Positions 55,558 to 64,000 of a DNA stretch of 64,000 nt are shown piece by piece. Where the stretch lies: NCBI GenBank assembly GCA_026874595.1, contig CM049312.1, positions 76,354,929-76,418,928 on the forward strand, in the 5' to 3' direction. Each line of letters begins with the position of its first letter. Position 1 is the first letter of the stretch. Position numbers and translations under genes: made by a program. The DNA comes from Sipunculus nudus (lineage: Eukaryota; Annelida; Sipuncula; Golfingiida; Sipunculidae). The notes under the pieces were generated by a model, which was given only the letters and a program-made list of their open reading frames with translations, did not search any database and was not told the origin of the DNA.

Positions 55558-55850
55558 TGTTAAAATCGCGAATACTTAACTATTAACATTCTTTTTTCAA
55601 GAAAGAATCTTACCCACATTTCACCAGTATATTTGTATGTAAAAATCCGTTTCTTGTAACGATTAATTGATCTTTATATGTGTAAGCTGCTGTTTTTTTT
55701 TGTATTCCAAATTAACCTTAATTTGGATATATCCGTACTTCTTTTTTTTGTGATGTGCGTGTATATACAAGTGTGTTTTATATGTACACATTAAATTGTA
55801 TTTCAAGGATTTTTTTCCTGGTCTATGTATTTTTAATTATAAAATGTTGG
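55558..55850. other. AT-rich spacer before the L1-like element
   Basis: No ORF. The 5' boundary of the L1-like element is placed near 55850, where a GC-richer leader (GGCTCTTCCGGTTCCGG) begins. No target duplication was found. Confidence 0.35.
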
Positions 55851-55971
55851 CTCTTCCGGTTCCGGTATGGGAGGCGTGTAGACTGTGGTGTGCAGAGCGC
55901 TCGGGGAAAAGTGAAATATTAAGAGCCTTTGACACTTGAAAGACCTTTCATACACAAATATTGAGTTAGAA

Positions 55972-56868
55972 ATGCCACCACGACGGAATAAGCCAAGCGT
56001 GAAAGAAACTGAACCAGAGACAAGTTTAGAAAAGTACTTAACAAGAGAGAGAGGTGATATGGAGGACAGTCAGAGAGGTCAGGATATATTACCTGGTGCC
56101 CAGGGAGTGACGACCCACGTCGAGGCACAGATAAAAATGTTGGAGGTTACTCTGATGAAAGCAATTGAGGCTACAAAAGTAAGTCTATTACAAGAACTGA
56201 CCACAGAAATAAATAACATTAAAGATAAAACAAATACCCAGTCAACAGATATATCTGATTTGAAACAAAGTGTTCAATTCTCACAGGAGAGTTCAGATAA
56301 GCAAGGCAAAGATGTGGATTGGTTAAAACAGGAAAACACAGAGCTTAAAAGAGATATTGAGTGTTTAAAGACAGATAAGAGAAATTTGGAGAAGAGAGTA
56401 GATGATTTGGAGGAGAAAATTTGGAAAAAAATAAATGAAATGGAACGTTATAGTAGAGAATATAATATTCGGGTGATAGGTCCAGTGGAACATGACGGCG
56501 AAGACTGTGTCAATTTGGTGGCGCAGGTGCTCGTGAACAATAGTTTGGTTCCACAAAAGTCTGTCAATGACGCTGAAAAGCTCATTGAACATGCCCATAG
56601 AACGGGTCCGAAAACTGGCAGTGGAAACAGGCAGATTATTGCACGAATGTATTGCAGGCCGGTGAGGAACGCGATAGTGAAAGAGGCTAAGAAGAAGCTC
56701 GCAGGTGCGTCAAGTGCGGTAAAGGTGTTTGAAGACCTCACCTTTGAAGACTATAAGCTAAAGAAAAGAGCGAAGAAACAGTTGACGGCGGCCTACCATG
56801 ACAAAAAGAAAGGACGGTTTTGGAGGGGAAAGCTTATTATTGAGGGACAGACAGTTCCGATTGAATAA
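55972..56868 (+). CDS. L1-like ORF1 protein, coiled-coil RNA-binding chaperone
   Basis: 298 residues from the first ATG (an in-frame TTG lies 36 nt upstream). A charged N-terminus is followed by a long coiled coil (about residues 45-150, heptad-like LKRDIECLKTD, LEKRVDDLEEKI), then the RRM-like core with ERYSREYNIRVIG, AHRTG and RQIIARMYCRPVRNAIV, and a basic C-terminal domain ending LIIEGQTVPIE. The layout is that of L1 ORF1p (Transposase_22 family), which forms trimers, binds its own RNA and acts as a nucleic-acid chaperone in the ribonucleoprotein. No disabling change is seen. Confidence 0.9.
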   Translation: MPPRRNKPSVKETEPETSLEKYLTRERGDMEDSQRGQDILPGAQGVTTHVEAQIKMLEVTLMKAIEATKVSLLQELTTEINNIKDKTNTQSTDISDLKQSVQFSQESSDKQGKDVDWLKQENTELKRDIECLKTDKRNLEKRVDDLEEKIWKKINEMERYSREYNIRVIGPVEHDGEDCVNLVAQVLVNNSLVPQKSVNDAEKLIEHAHRTGPKTGSGNRQIIARMYCRPVRNAIVKEAKKKLAGASSAVKVFEDLTFEDYKLKKRAKKQLTAAYHDKKKGRFWRGKLIIEGQTVPIE

Positions 56869-57203
56869 AATTTGGACGTGTGTACTCAATTAATGAACTC
56901 AAATGGTGGATATCAAATGGTATGGTGGATATGGCTGTAAAATGTTGAAAGCAGGATTTGTAAGTTTAATTTTAACATTTTTCTTAAATATTATCCCATA
57001 TTAAATTAGAAAAATGAAAACAGATCTGTTTTTTTTTTTTGTGTATGGGTAAAAGGGATATATTGTTGGTTTAAACGAGGCTTAGTTAATACGGAGCGTT
57101 GAAGTAACACACAACAGGTAAGAACAAGGGAAGTAACAGGTATAGGTGTTTTGTTTATCTGTGTGATGAGTAAGATTATCTGTATTACTTTTGCATTGTC
57201 GAA

Positions 57204-60200
57204 ATGAATACTATTAAGCTTTTCAGTTTTAATGTTAGAGGATTGGCTGCGCCATTGAAAAGAAGAGAGATATTTTATTGGCTTAATCAAAGTGAGCACA
57301 GTGTTATTTTATTGCAAGAAACACATAGTAGTCCTAATGATTGCAACATGTGGAAGGCTGAGTGGGGAGGCAGAATTTATTTTTCTCACGGCACTAGAAA
57401 TTCTAAGGGAGTGTGTATTCTAATTAAAAATAATTTTGAATACCTGGTACATCGGTGTCATACAGATAAGAACGGTAGATACATAATACTTGATGTAGAA
57501 TCGGATGACTGCAGAATAACGTTAGCAAATATATATGGCCCGAATACGGATGATCCTGATTTTTTCTTAGAGTTAAGACATAAAATTGAAGTTGTTTCAA
57601 GTGATAAATGCGTAATAGGGGGAGCTTTTAATGTAGTGATGAATAATGATATGGATAGAATAGGGGGAGGAAATTATAATGCAAAGGCACAACGTGTGCT
57701 TTTGGATTGGTGTTGCGATTGGGGACTTGTTGATATATGGCGTAAAATGAACCCTGCAACGAAACAGTTTACTTGGCAAAGACAAAATCCTTTCAGAATG
57801 GGGTCTCGTTTAGATTATATAATGGTTTCAGAGTGTTTAGTCCAAAATGTTAGGAATGTTGAAATAGTGACAGGATATAAAAGTGACCATGACGCAGTAA
57901 AATTAGAATTACAGGTTGCAGATTATAAGCGAGGAAAGGGCTTTTGGAAATTAAATGTCTCTTTAATGGAAGATGAGGGATATATAAATCTTATTCAAGA
58001 AACAATAGAACGAACAGAGAAAGAAAACCAAAATGCTTCAGCGGACGTTGTTTGGGAAATGATTAAGTGTAATTGTAGAGGTGTTACAATTAGGTTCAGT
58101 AGTGAAAAGAAAAGAAAACAAGTTAAAGAATTAGAGGTCCTTGAAAAAAGATTAAATGAATTGCAACATACGGAAACGGAAAAGAAAGATGCGGAAAATT
58201 TAATCGAATCTGAGGATAGACAGTCAAATATTTGTAAAATAAAAAGGGAGTTAGGTAAACTGATTGAGAATAAAACTAAAGGAGCAATGACAAGGAGTAA
58301 GGTAAGGTGGCTGGAAGAGGGTGATAAACCAACAAAATATTTTCTTAATTTAGAAAAACGAAATTTTAATAAAAAATGTATACATATGTTGAAGGAGAGT
58401 AATGGAAACATTATTAAAAATCCAAAGGACATATTGAAAACACTAAGCAAATTCTATATGAGTCTATATACATCTGAAGGGGCGAAAAAGAGTTCTATGG
58501 ATTTTTTCAGTAGTATAAAATTGAAGAAAGCTTTAAATGCATGTGAAAAAAGAGATTTAGAAGGGCAGATTACGGAGAGTGAAATTTACAATGTGCCCAA
58601 ATCGTTTAAGAGAAATAAATCGCCTGGGACAGATGGTTTTTCAGCGGAGTTTTATCTAAAATTTTGGCCTCACTTGAAGGAAACATATTTGAAGATGATT
58701 AAAGAGTCTCTTGAAATAGGGAGGCTACCTTTGTCTACAAGACAAGGCATAATTACGGTAATCCCGAAAATTGGGAAAGACAAGCTCTATGTAAAGAACT
58801 GGCGACCTATATCGCTGCTTAACATAGATTACAAAATTATCGCAAAAACAATAGCGAATAGGTTGAAAAAATACCTCGCAAATCTAATTGACAGTGATCA
58901 AACAGGTTTTATGCCGAACAGATTTATAGGGGAAGGAATAAATAAATTAATGATAATATTAGATTTATTAAAGGAAAAAAGAGAAAAAGCTTTTTTTGTT
59001 TCAATAGATTTTGAAAAAGCATATGATTTTTTAGAACATTCATTTATATGGAAAACGTTAGAATCTTTCAATTTTGGTCCTAAAATGTTAAAATGGATAA
59101 AAATGATGTATAAAGACATAACTTCTTGTGTGATAAATCGGGGAAATTTCTCAGAATTTTTTAAAATATCAAGAGGTGTTCGACAGGGATGTCCCTTATC
59201 CCCATACTTGTTTATCCTCTGCGCAGAAACTTTGGCACAAAAAATAAGAGATTCCGGAGATGTTAGAGGTTTTAAATTAATAGAAAGGGATATAACATTA
59301 GTGCAATATGCCGACGACACCACGTTAATTTTATCAAATGTGGAATCAGTCAAATCTGTTTTAGATATATTTTCTGATTTTCAAAAATGTTCAGGCCTGA
59401 GGATAAATAAGGAAAAGACTGAGGTCTTGTCCGTAAATTGTAACATATATGAAAAGGAGAGAATTCAAGAACTGGGATTGAAAACCATAAATGGTCCTCT
59501 AAAGATGTTAGGAATAAAACTATTTGAAAAAATAGAAGAGACTATTAAAATAAATTATGAATCTGTAATGCTTAAAATAAAAGAGGCTATAATGAAATGG
59601 ACGAGGAGAAATATGACCTTGAAAGGGAAGATAGTTATTTTAAAATCAGATATTATATCACAGTTGACATACTTAATGTCCGTCATTCCAAGTCCAAGCG
59701 AAAGTTACATAAAAGAATTGAATAAGATTTTATACTCGTTTATATGGAATAACGGTCCTGAGCAAATAAAGAGGAGAATTTTAATAGCTCCCATAGTGAA
59801 GGGAGGTCTGGCAATGACCGATATCTCGACTTTGAATGAGTCACTTAAGACATCCTGGGTGAAACGTTTAATTGTTAAGGAAAGAAATGATAAATGGAGA
59901 CAACTTGTTCAAGAATTATTTAAGATAAATGTAGAATATTTATTTCGATGTAATATTAAAAAAGAACATTGTCGCTTAGTAATGAAGGTTGACAATATCT
60001 TTTGGACAAATGTGTTACAAAGTTGGACTGACTTAAATTTTAAGGAACCAATGTCTAAATTTGAATTTGCGGAGCAAAATATATGGTTTAACTCCTGTAT
60101 AAAGATGAGTAGAGAACGTGGTCTTATTAATTTGATGTATAGTAGAGGTATTAGACAAGTTAAAGATCTGATCCAGGAGGGTTCAGATAACTATGAAGTT

Positions 60201-60974
60201 TTAACATTTCAAAGGTTTAAGTTCAAGTATACGGTGGGTATTGATTATTTAACATATCACAGAATTGCAAGTGCCATTTCAATGAGAATGAAACTACTGT
60301 GTGTAAGATCCGAGGTACAAGAGGAAGAAAGTAAAGGTGTCTCTTTACAAATATTGAGGAATCTGAGGAAAGCAACTAGATACATTTATGATATTCTAAT
60401 TCAAAGACAATATGAAACTCCTGAACGAGTGTGTAAAAAATGGGCACTTGATGTAAACGAAGTATCAGTAGAAAGGGTCCTGAATGCATTTAGCGAATTA
60501 TACAGGAATACTATCGATACAAAAATAAGAATGTTTCAGTATAGAATTTTACACAGGTGTTTAAAATTGAATCCGCTTTTGGAAAAAATGGGAATAAAAA
60601 GTAATGATAAATGTACATTTTGCAAGACAGAAAAAGAGACAATCTATCACATTATGTGGGAATGCACACATGTAGACAAATTATGGAAGGATATCACAAA
60701 ATATTGTTTAGAAAAAGGATGTAAAATAGTACCTTTATCACTGAGTAATGTTATATTTAATGATGCCTCAGCAGTTTTAGAAAATTCTATAGTACTGGTA
60801 ATAAAAAGATATATCTATGTGTGTAGATGCAAAGAGGAGTTGCCGGTTGTACAAAGGGCAATAGAATTCATTAAACATGTGCATGTTTTTGAGAAAATAG
60901 TCTCTAAAAATAGAGGAAAATTGGAAGAGCATAAAAAGAAATGGATGCAATTTGGAGAGTTTTTAGAGAATTAA
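57204..60974 (+). CDS. L1/Tx1-like ORF2 protein: endonuclease, reverse transcriptase, C-terminal zinc knuckle
   Basis: 1256 residues, uninterrupted. AP-type endonuclease, residues 1-240: SFNVRGL, QETHS (Glu39), NIYGPN (Tyr111), SRLDYI (Asp204) and SDHDAVKLEL (His229). The expected GGDFN is GGAFN, with Ala141 replacing the catalytic Asp. RT, about residues 465-760: KSPGTDGFSAEFY, NWRPISLLN, FVSIDFEKAYD (Asp602), GVRQGCPLSPYLF and QYADDTTLIL (Asp704, Asp705) all intact. A C-terminal CTFCKTEKETIYHIMWEC motif is the L1/Tx1 Cys-His knuckle. It would copy the element's RNA at nicked chromosomal DNA in the nucleus. With an Ala at residue 141, nicking activity is doubtful. Confidence 0.93.
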   Translation: MNTIKLFSFNVRGLAAPLKRREIFYWLNQSEHSVILLQETHSSPNDCNMWKAEWGGRIYFSHGTRNSKGVCILIKNNFEYLVHRCHTDKNGRYIILDVESDDCRITLANIYGPNTDDPDFFLELRHKIEVVSSDKCVIGGAFNVVMNNDMDRIGGGNYNAKAQRVLLDWCCDWGLVDIWRKMNPATKQFTWQRQNPFRMGSRLDYIMVSECLVQNVRNVEIVTGYKSDHDAVKLELQVADYKRGKGFWKLNVSLMEDEGYINLIQETIERTEKENQNASADVVWEMIKCNCRGVTIRFSSEKKRKQVKELEVLEKRLNELQHTETEKKDAENLIESEDRQSNICKIKRELGKLIENKTKGAMTRSKVRWLEEGDKPTKYFLNLEKRNFNKKCIHMLKESNGNIIKNPKDILKTLSKFYMSLYTSEGAKKSSMDFFSSIKLKKALNACEKRDLEGQITESEIYNVPKSFKRNKSPGTDGFSAEFYLKFWPHLKETYLKMIKESLEIGRLPLSTRQGIITVIPKIGKDKLYVKNWRPISLLNIDYKIIAKTIANRLKKYLANLIDSDQTGFMPNRFIGEGINKLMIILDLLKEKREKAFFVSIDFEKAYDFLEHSFIWKTLESFNFGPKMLKWIKMMYKDITSCVINRGNFSEFFKISRGVRQGCPLSPYLFILCAETLAQKIRDSGDVRGFKLIERDITLVQYADDTTLILSNVESVKSVLDIFSDFQKCSGLRINKEKTEVLSVNCNIYEKERIQELGLKTINGPLKMLGIKLFEKIEETIKINYESVMLKIKEAIMKWTRRNMTLKGKIVILKSDIISQLTYLMSVIPSPSESYIKELNKILYSFIWNNGPEQIKRRILIAPIVKGGLAMTDISTLNESLKTSWVKRLIVKERNDKWRQLVQELFKINVEYLFRCNIKKEHCRLVMKVDNIFWTNVLQSWTDLNFKEPMSKFEFAEQNIWFNSCIKMSRERGLINLMYSRGIRQVKDLIQEGSDNYEVLTFQRFKFKYTVGIDYLTYHRIASAISMRMKLLCVRSEVQEEESKGVSLQILRNLRKATRYIYDILIQRQYETPERVCKKWALDVNEVSVERVLNAFSELYRNTIDTKIRMFQYRILHRCLKLNPLLEKMGIKSNDKCTFCKTEKETIYHIMWECTHVDKLWKDITKYCLEKGCKIVPLSLSNVIFNDASAVLENSIVLVIKRYIYVCRCKEELPVVQRAIEFIKHVHVFEKIVSKNRGKLEEHKKKWMQFGEFLEN

Positions 60975-61192
60975 AAAAAATTAGTAAATGAATATTTTTA
61001 TATTTTTTTTTTTTTTCAGATATCACGAAATGAAAGTTTTTATGTAAAATCTTGGTAAAAATCACACGGTGTTATTGAATGTGAATCTGTAACATTGTTT
61101 TGTGTTGTAATGTCTGTATTGTTTTGTTTTGTAATGTCTGTATTGATTTGTTCTGTAATAAAAAAAAAATAAAAAAAAAATAAAAAAAAAAA

Positions 61193-61640
61193 GATATATA
61201 TTGGTAAACTCTCTAGGTAGGTATGAAGGACGTGGGCTCACTGATAGGGCTTCAAGGTCTGGTGAACATATACTAGATTTGGCGGTTATATTCTGACACC
61301 ATCTGTTATTAACATAATGAGCTACACCACCGCCTCTTGATTTATTAAAGTCCTAGATTCTGTCTTGTCTTAATAGGGTAAAATTAGGAATGTTCAAGAA
61401 TGTTTCAGATATGTTTTGGTTCAGCCATTTTTCCGTAAATGCAATGCAACAAGCCTCTCGATATTGACAAAGAAATCGGCAGTTTGCACGGAGTTCGTCA
61501 ATCTTTGAGCTGAGTGAATGGACGTTACCAAATGTTATTGTGGGCACAAACGGTTTAGTACTGCATCTTCTTCTTAACCTGACTCTTGCCCCACCTCTCC
61601 TGACACGATACACATCAAAAGACAAAAACATGTCGGGCAC
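61193..61640 (-). pseudogene. Rex1-like LINE endonuclease fragment, copy 2
   Basis: Minus-strand frame with VYRVRRGGARVRLRRRC, VHSLSSKIDEL and AFTEKWLNQNISETFLN, matching copy 1 at 34787-35350. A CAG-to-TAG change after QDRI stops the frame near 61353. The fragment breaks off at the L1-like tail, so RT and the 3' end are missing. Confidence 0.82.
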
Positions 61641-64000
61641 GATGCAATATTATCTTTCCATGCAGCCGACCTTTGCTTTAAAAGTAGTTTGTTCCATTAA
61701 CAGTTTATACTAATGTATGCAGCATCTGTTTGGAGTCAATGATAAAGTACAATCTGCATTTGTCGTTAGATACGTATCTGCACATAATGCAACTGTAAAC
61801 AAGGCCAGTGTATAAGAATATATATTGGGTGATCCAGAAAAACCGTTCCGAACCTAATTTTATAAATACTGCATACAACTTGTTGGTATGTGAAAAGATG
61901 TGTATAATTTTAATATTTCTGTAATATTTTCTTAGTCCAGGATTCAAAAATCCTGATTTATGACAAGAATAAATTCGCATAGCTAGTGAAATTTGTAAAA
62001 TCTAATGCTGGGTACTGTTTGATGTCCCCGCCGTATTTTCTTTTATTTGTACTCTACTGATGAAAAGTTGGGAAGTAAAATCTCATGAATTCTGAAAAAA
62101 ATTAGGTTTCAAGTACAGCAGTGTACTTTAAACACTTTATGGACAAGCCTCTCCCACAGGGTATTTTTCACTTGCTAGATATGTAGGTAGACACAAGAAA
62201 GATTGTTGTCAGTAGTTAGATATAGTAAGCAGCCGTGTTCTGTGATCGGTCATATGTAATACCCATATATAAGGTAATTAAGTGATCTATCATGTACAAA
62301 TGTAATAGCCAATCAAACGCCTTCCTACTTGTCCTAAGAGTAATTATCCAATGACCCGTGGGTTAAAGGTCACGTGGGTCCACCTGAATTTACCCGTGAT
62401 TAAACATTAGTCAGTGCGGTCAGTTCAACCCTGACCTGCCAACAGACATCATTCACATTGATTTTCCACCACCTCCTCTCCTCCACCCAGCTTAAAATTT
62501 AGAGTAAAATTACACAAATTTGGTGGATATGCCCCCTTTTTGTCCCCACCTTCAGGGAATGTTACATATTGTAACAGGCATTGTTTTAAGCATTAAATAT
62601 ATATCACTTTGTCATGTGTAAGCTCTAGATCTGTATTGTGAAATGTGTTATTTATTTGTACTAAGTTATGTTTTAATGTCATCCGGGGGTGGCGCCATAC
62701 CACATTTTACACTAGTTTCCTGCTTATTCAAGAATCGGGCTGGTATTGAACATCAATCATGGACTTTAAAATGAACTCTTTCATAGCCCGAGTTACATAA
62801 TTAGTTAATATAGTTAGATGGCGTCACCCCCATTTATTGTGTCATTAATAAATGATAAATTGGCTGCCAGGTTTTTGTTTCCCTGTGTGAGAGGCTGTGT
62901 GTATAAAATAATTTCACGGGTCGAGCGCCCAGCAGTTTTGCATTTCCGACCCAAAACGGCAAATTTTGACCGGTTACACAGATATTTAATGGTGTTGTAT
63001 ACGACAGACTGATATATAAGTAGATATAAAGGATGAATTATATGCATATTTTGAGACAGGAAAAATATTTTCAAAGCAAGTAACAGGGCTTTGCATACCT
63101 CGCTAACAACCAGGGCAGTGCGACGTGGCACTCTGCATGGGTGCACTTCATAAGTTCGTACCCTGCAACTTCGTCCCGATACAACATCGTATCATGTATT
63201 TGTTTATGTTTGTAAGACTTAAACAAATAATCTTACATATATTTAGAGGCTAAAAAAACAAATGCTAAATCAAACATTCATAAAAGGCACCAGAGTGACA
63301 TCTGCTTGGATCAGGGATTAGGGGTACGAAATGTCTTGAATTTGTACTGTGAATTCCGGGCTTACTTGGAGGAAGTTCGGTTGTTTTCCGTGGTAACTGT
63401 AAGAACCTCTTTCATAAACACGCAACCGACAACAAAGTGTAGTGTCTAAGAATCCTTAATGTGTCACTGTGCGGAGGGTGACTGGACTCATTGTTTCAAT
63501 GCGTATTGTGCTTGATATATCATAAACATTTACCTCATACAGACCAAACAGACTCATTAATTAGGGCCTTGACAAAGTCCATTTTCTGAGAAACCGAACG
63601 TTGCCGACTTTGATACTTGGCGTTTTCAGCTCTCTGCTGCAGCTTGTCCTCCATAAGTCATAGTAGCCGCGTTCATACAAAAAATCTCAAATAGTGGTTG
63701 CCATATATCCAATACATTCTTAAAGGTAGGGGATTATGTATCACGCACATTATTAACGGAAGGCCTCATAAAAATTATGAAACTGTGACGCAAACATTTC
63801 TGGTCTATTGTGATCATCCGTGAACACGCGTTGATATATGCACTGCGCTTGTTTCGTCTACTACCCGTTACAAATTAGGGATATAATACAATGGTTTGCG
63901 GCCGACCCACCGCTGCGGCTGACCAGGCAGTATTTACTCTGAACTTAGTGGTTGCATAATTGAGGTTCAGGTCGCCCGTTGGGACGCAAAAAGGTGGTCG
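61193..64000. repeat. long direct repeat, copy 2 (truncated Rex1-like LINE 5' half)
   Basis: Same orientation as 34911-37733 and nearly identical; it runs off the window end. Its left edge coincides with the A-rich tail of the L1-like element. Confidence 0.88.

Larger units (their letters stand above)
55850..61193 (+). mobile_element. L1/Tx1-like LINE, near full length
   Basis: Leader from about 55850, ORF1 (55972-56868), a 335-bp gap, ORF2 (57204-60974), then a short 3' UTR with three tandem units like TTGTAATGTCTGTATTG (61102-61160) and an A-rich tail of AAAAAAAAAT units (61159-61193). The tail abuts directly on a Rex1-like LINE fragment. Both ORFs are fully open, unlike every other retroelement in this window, which marks it as the youngest insertion. 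No target-site duplication could be defined. Confidence 0.9.

Noticed and set aside
58898-59353. Minus-strand 151-aa ORFs (also 57995-58450) inside L1 ORF2
   Set aside because: Antisense shadows of the intact plus-strand ORF2.

Overview
This is an AT-rich, repeat-dense piece of animal nuclear genome. Coding sequence is split by GT-AG introns, TA and TC microsatellites are long and numerous, and the mobile elements are of invertebrate types: PIF/Harbinger, CR1/L2-like and Rex1-like LINEs, an L1/Tx1-like LINE, Gypsy, a DIRS/Ngaro-like tyrosine-recombinase element, and a tRNA-derived SINE. The mixture fits a marine invertebrate, perhaps a lophotrochozoan such as a mollusc, but nothing seen fixes the species.

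Host genes. The only convincing host genes are two head-to-tail paralogues on the minus strand. Both are four-coding-exon short-chain dehydrogenase/reductases of the retinol dehydrogenase / 17-beta-hydroxysteroid dehydrogenase (SDR9C-like) type. The upstream paralogue has exons at 30194-30521, 28441-28702, 27934-28097 and 26456-26685 (327 aa). The downstream one has exons at 6786-7113, 5333-5594, 4385-4548 and 1893-2119 (326 aa). Exons 1-3 have identical lengths (328, 262, 164 bp) and intron phases 1, 2, 1. Both reading frames are open with complete cofactor and catalytic motifs, so this is a recent tandem gene duplication.

Layout. 1-7.1 kb: SDR paralogue 1, with a SINE in intron 1, a degenerate tRNA-like sequence plus a tandem repeat in intron 2, and TA microsatellites in intron 3. 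7.1-10.2 kb: unremarkable AT-rich intergenic DNA. 10.3-13.5 kb: a decayed CR1/L2-like LINE (endonuclease, reverse transcriptase, ATT tail) with an OTU-protease-like segment upstream. 13.5-23.4 kb: intergenic DNA with short tandem repeats and a MITE with 20-bp perfect terminal inverted repeats (21588-21843). 23468-26373: a complete but decayed PIF/Harbinger transposon bounded by TAA duplications, sitting 82 bp past the stop codon of SDR paralogue 2. 26.4-30.5 kb: SDR paralogue 2. 31.5-31.9 kb: a possible solo LTR. 32.6-37.7 kb: a decayed Rex1-like LINE (minus strand) and its long upstream region. 39.2-41.1 kb: an inverted-repeat-bounded element. 43.5-47.7 kb: a Gypsy retrotransposon pseudogene split by a 1,726-bp inverted-repeat transposon with TTA duplications. 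48.9-49.3 kb: a second Gypsy gag fragment. 51.4-51.7 kb: a second SINE copy. 52.6-55.6 kb: remains of a DIRS/Ngaro-like element with a ~770-bp internal tandem duplication. 55.9-61.2 kb: a nearly full-length, open L1/Tx1-like LINE (ORF1 298 aa, ORF2 1256 aa). 61.2-64 kb: a second, very similar copy of the 34.9-37.7 kb region.

Most notable: the L1-like element keeps a fully open ORF2 with an intact YADD polymerase centre but has Ala in place of the catalytic Asp of the endonuclease GGDFN motif (codon 57624-57626). The Harbinger insertion lies in the SDR 3' UTR, and its junction makes a polyadenylation-like hexamer. The decayed LINE has an OTU-like protease segment next to it. Element nesting gives a relative history for several insertions. 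All calls come from reading the sequence; no database search was run.
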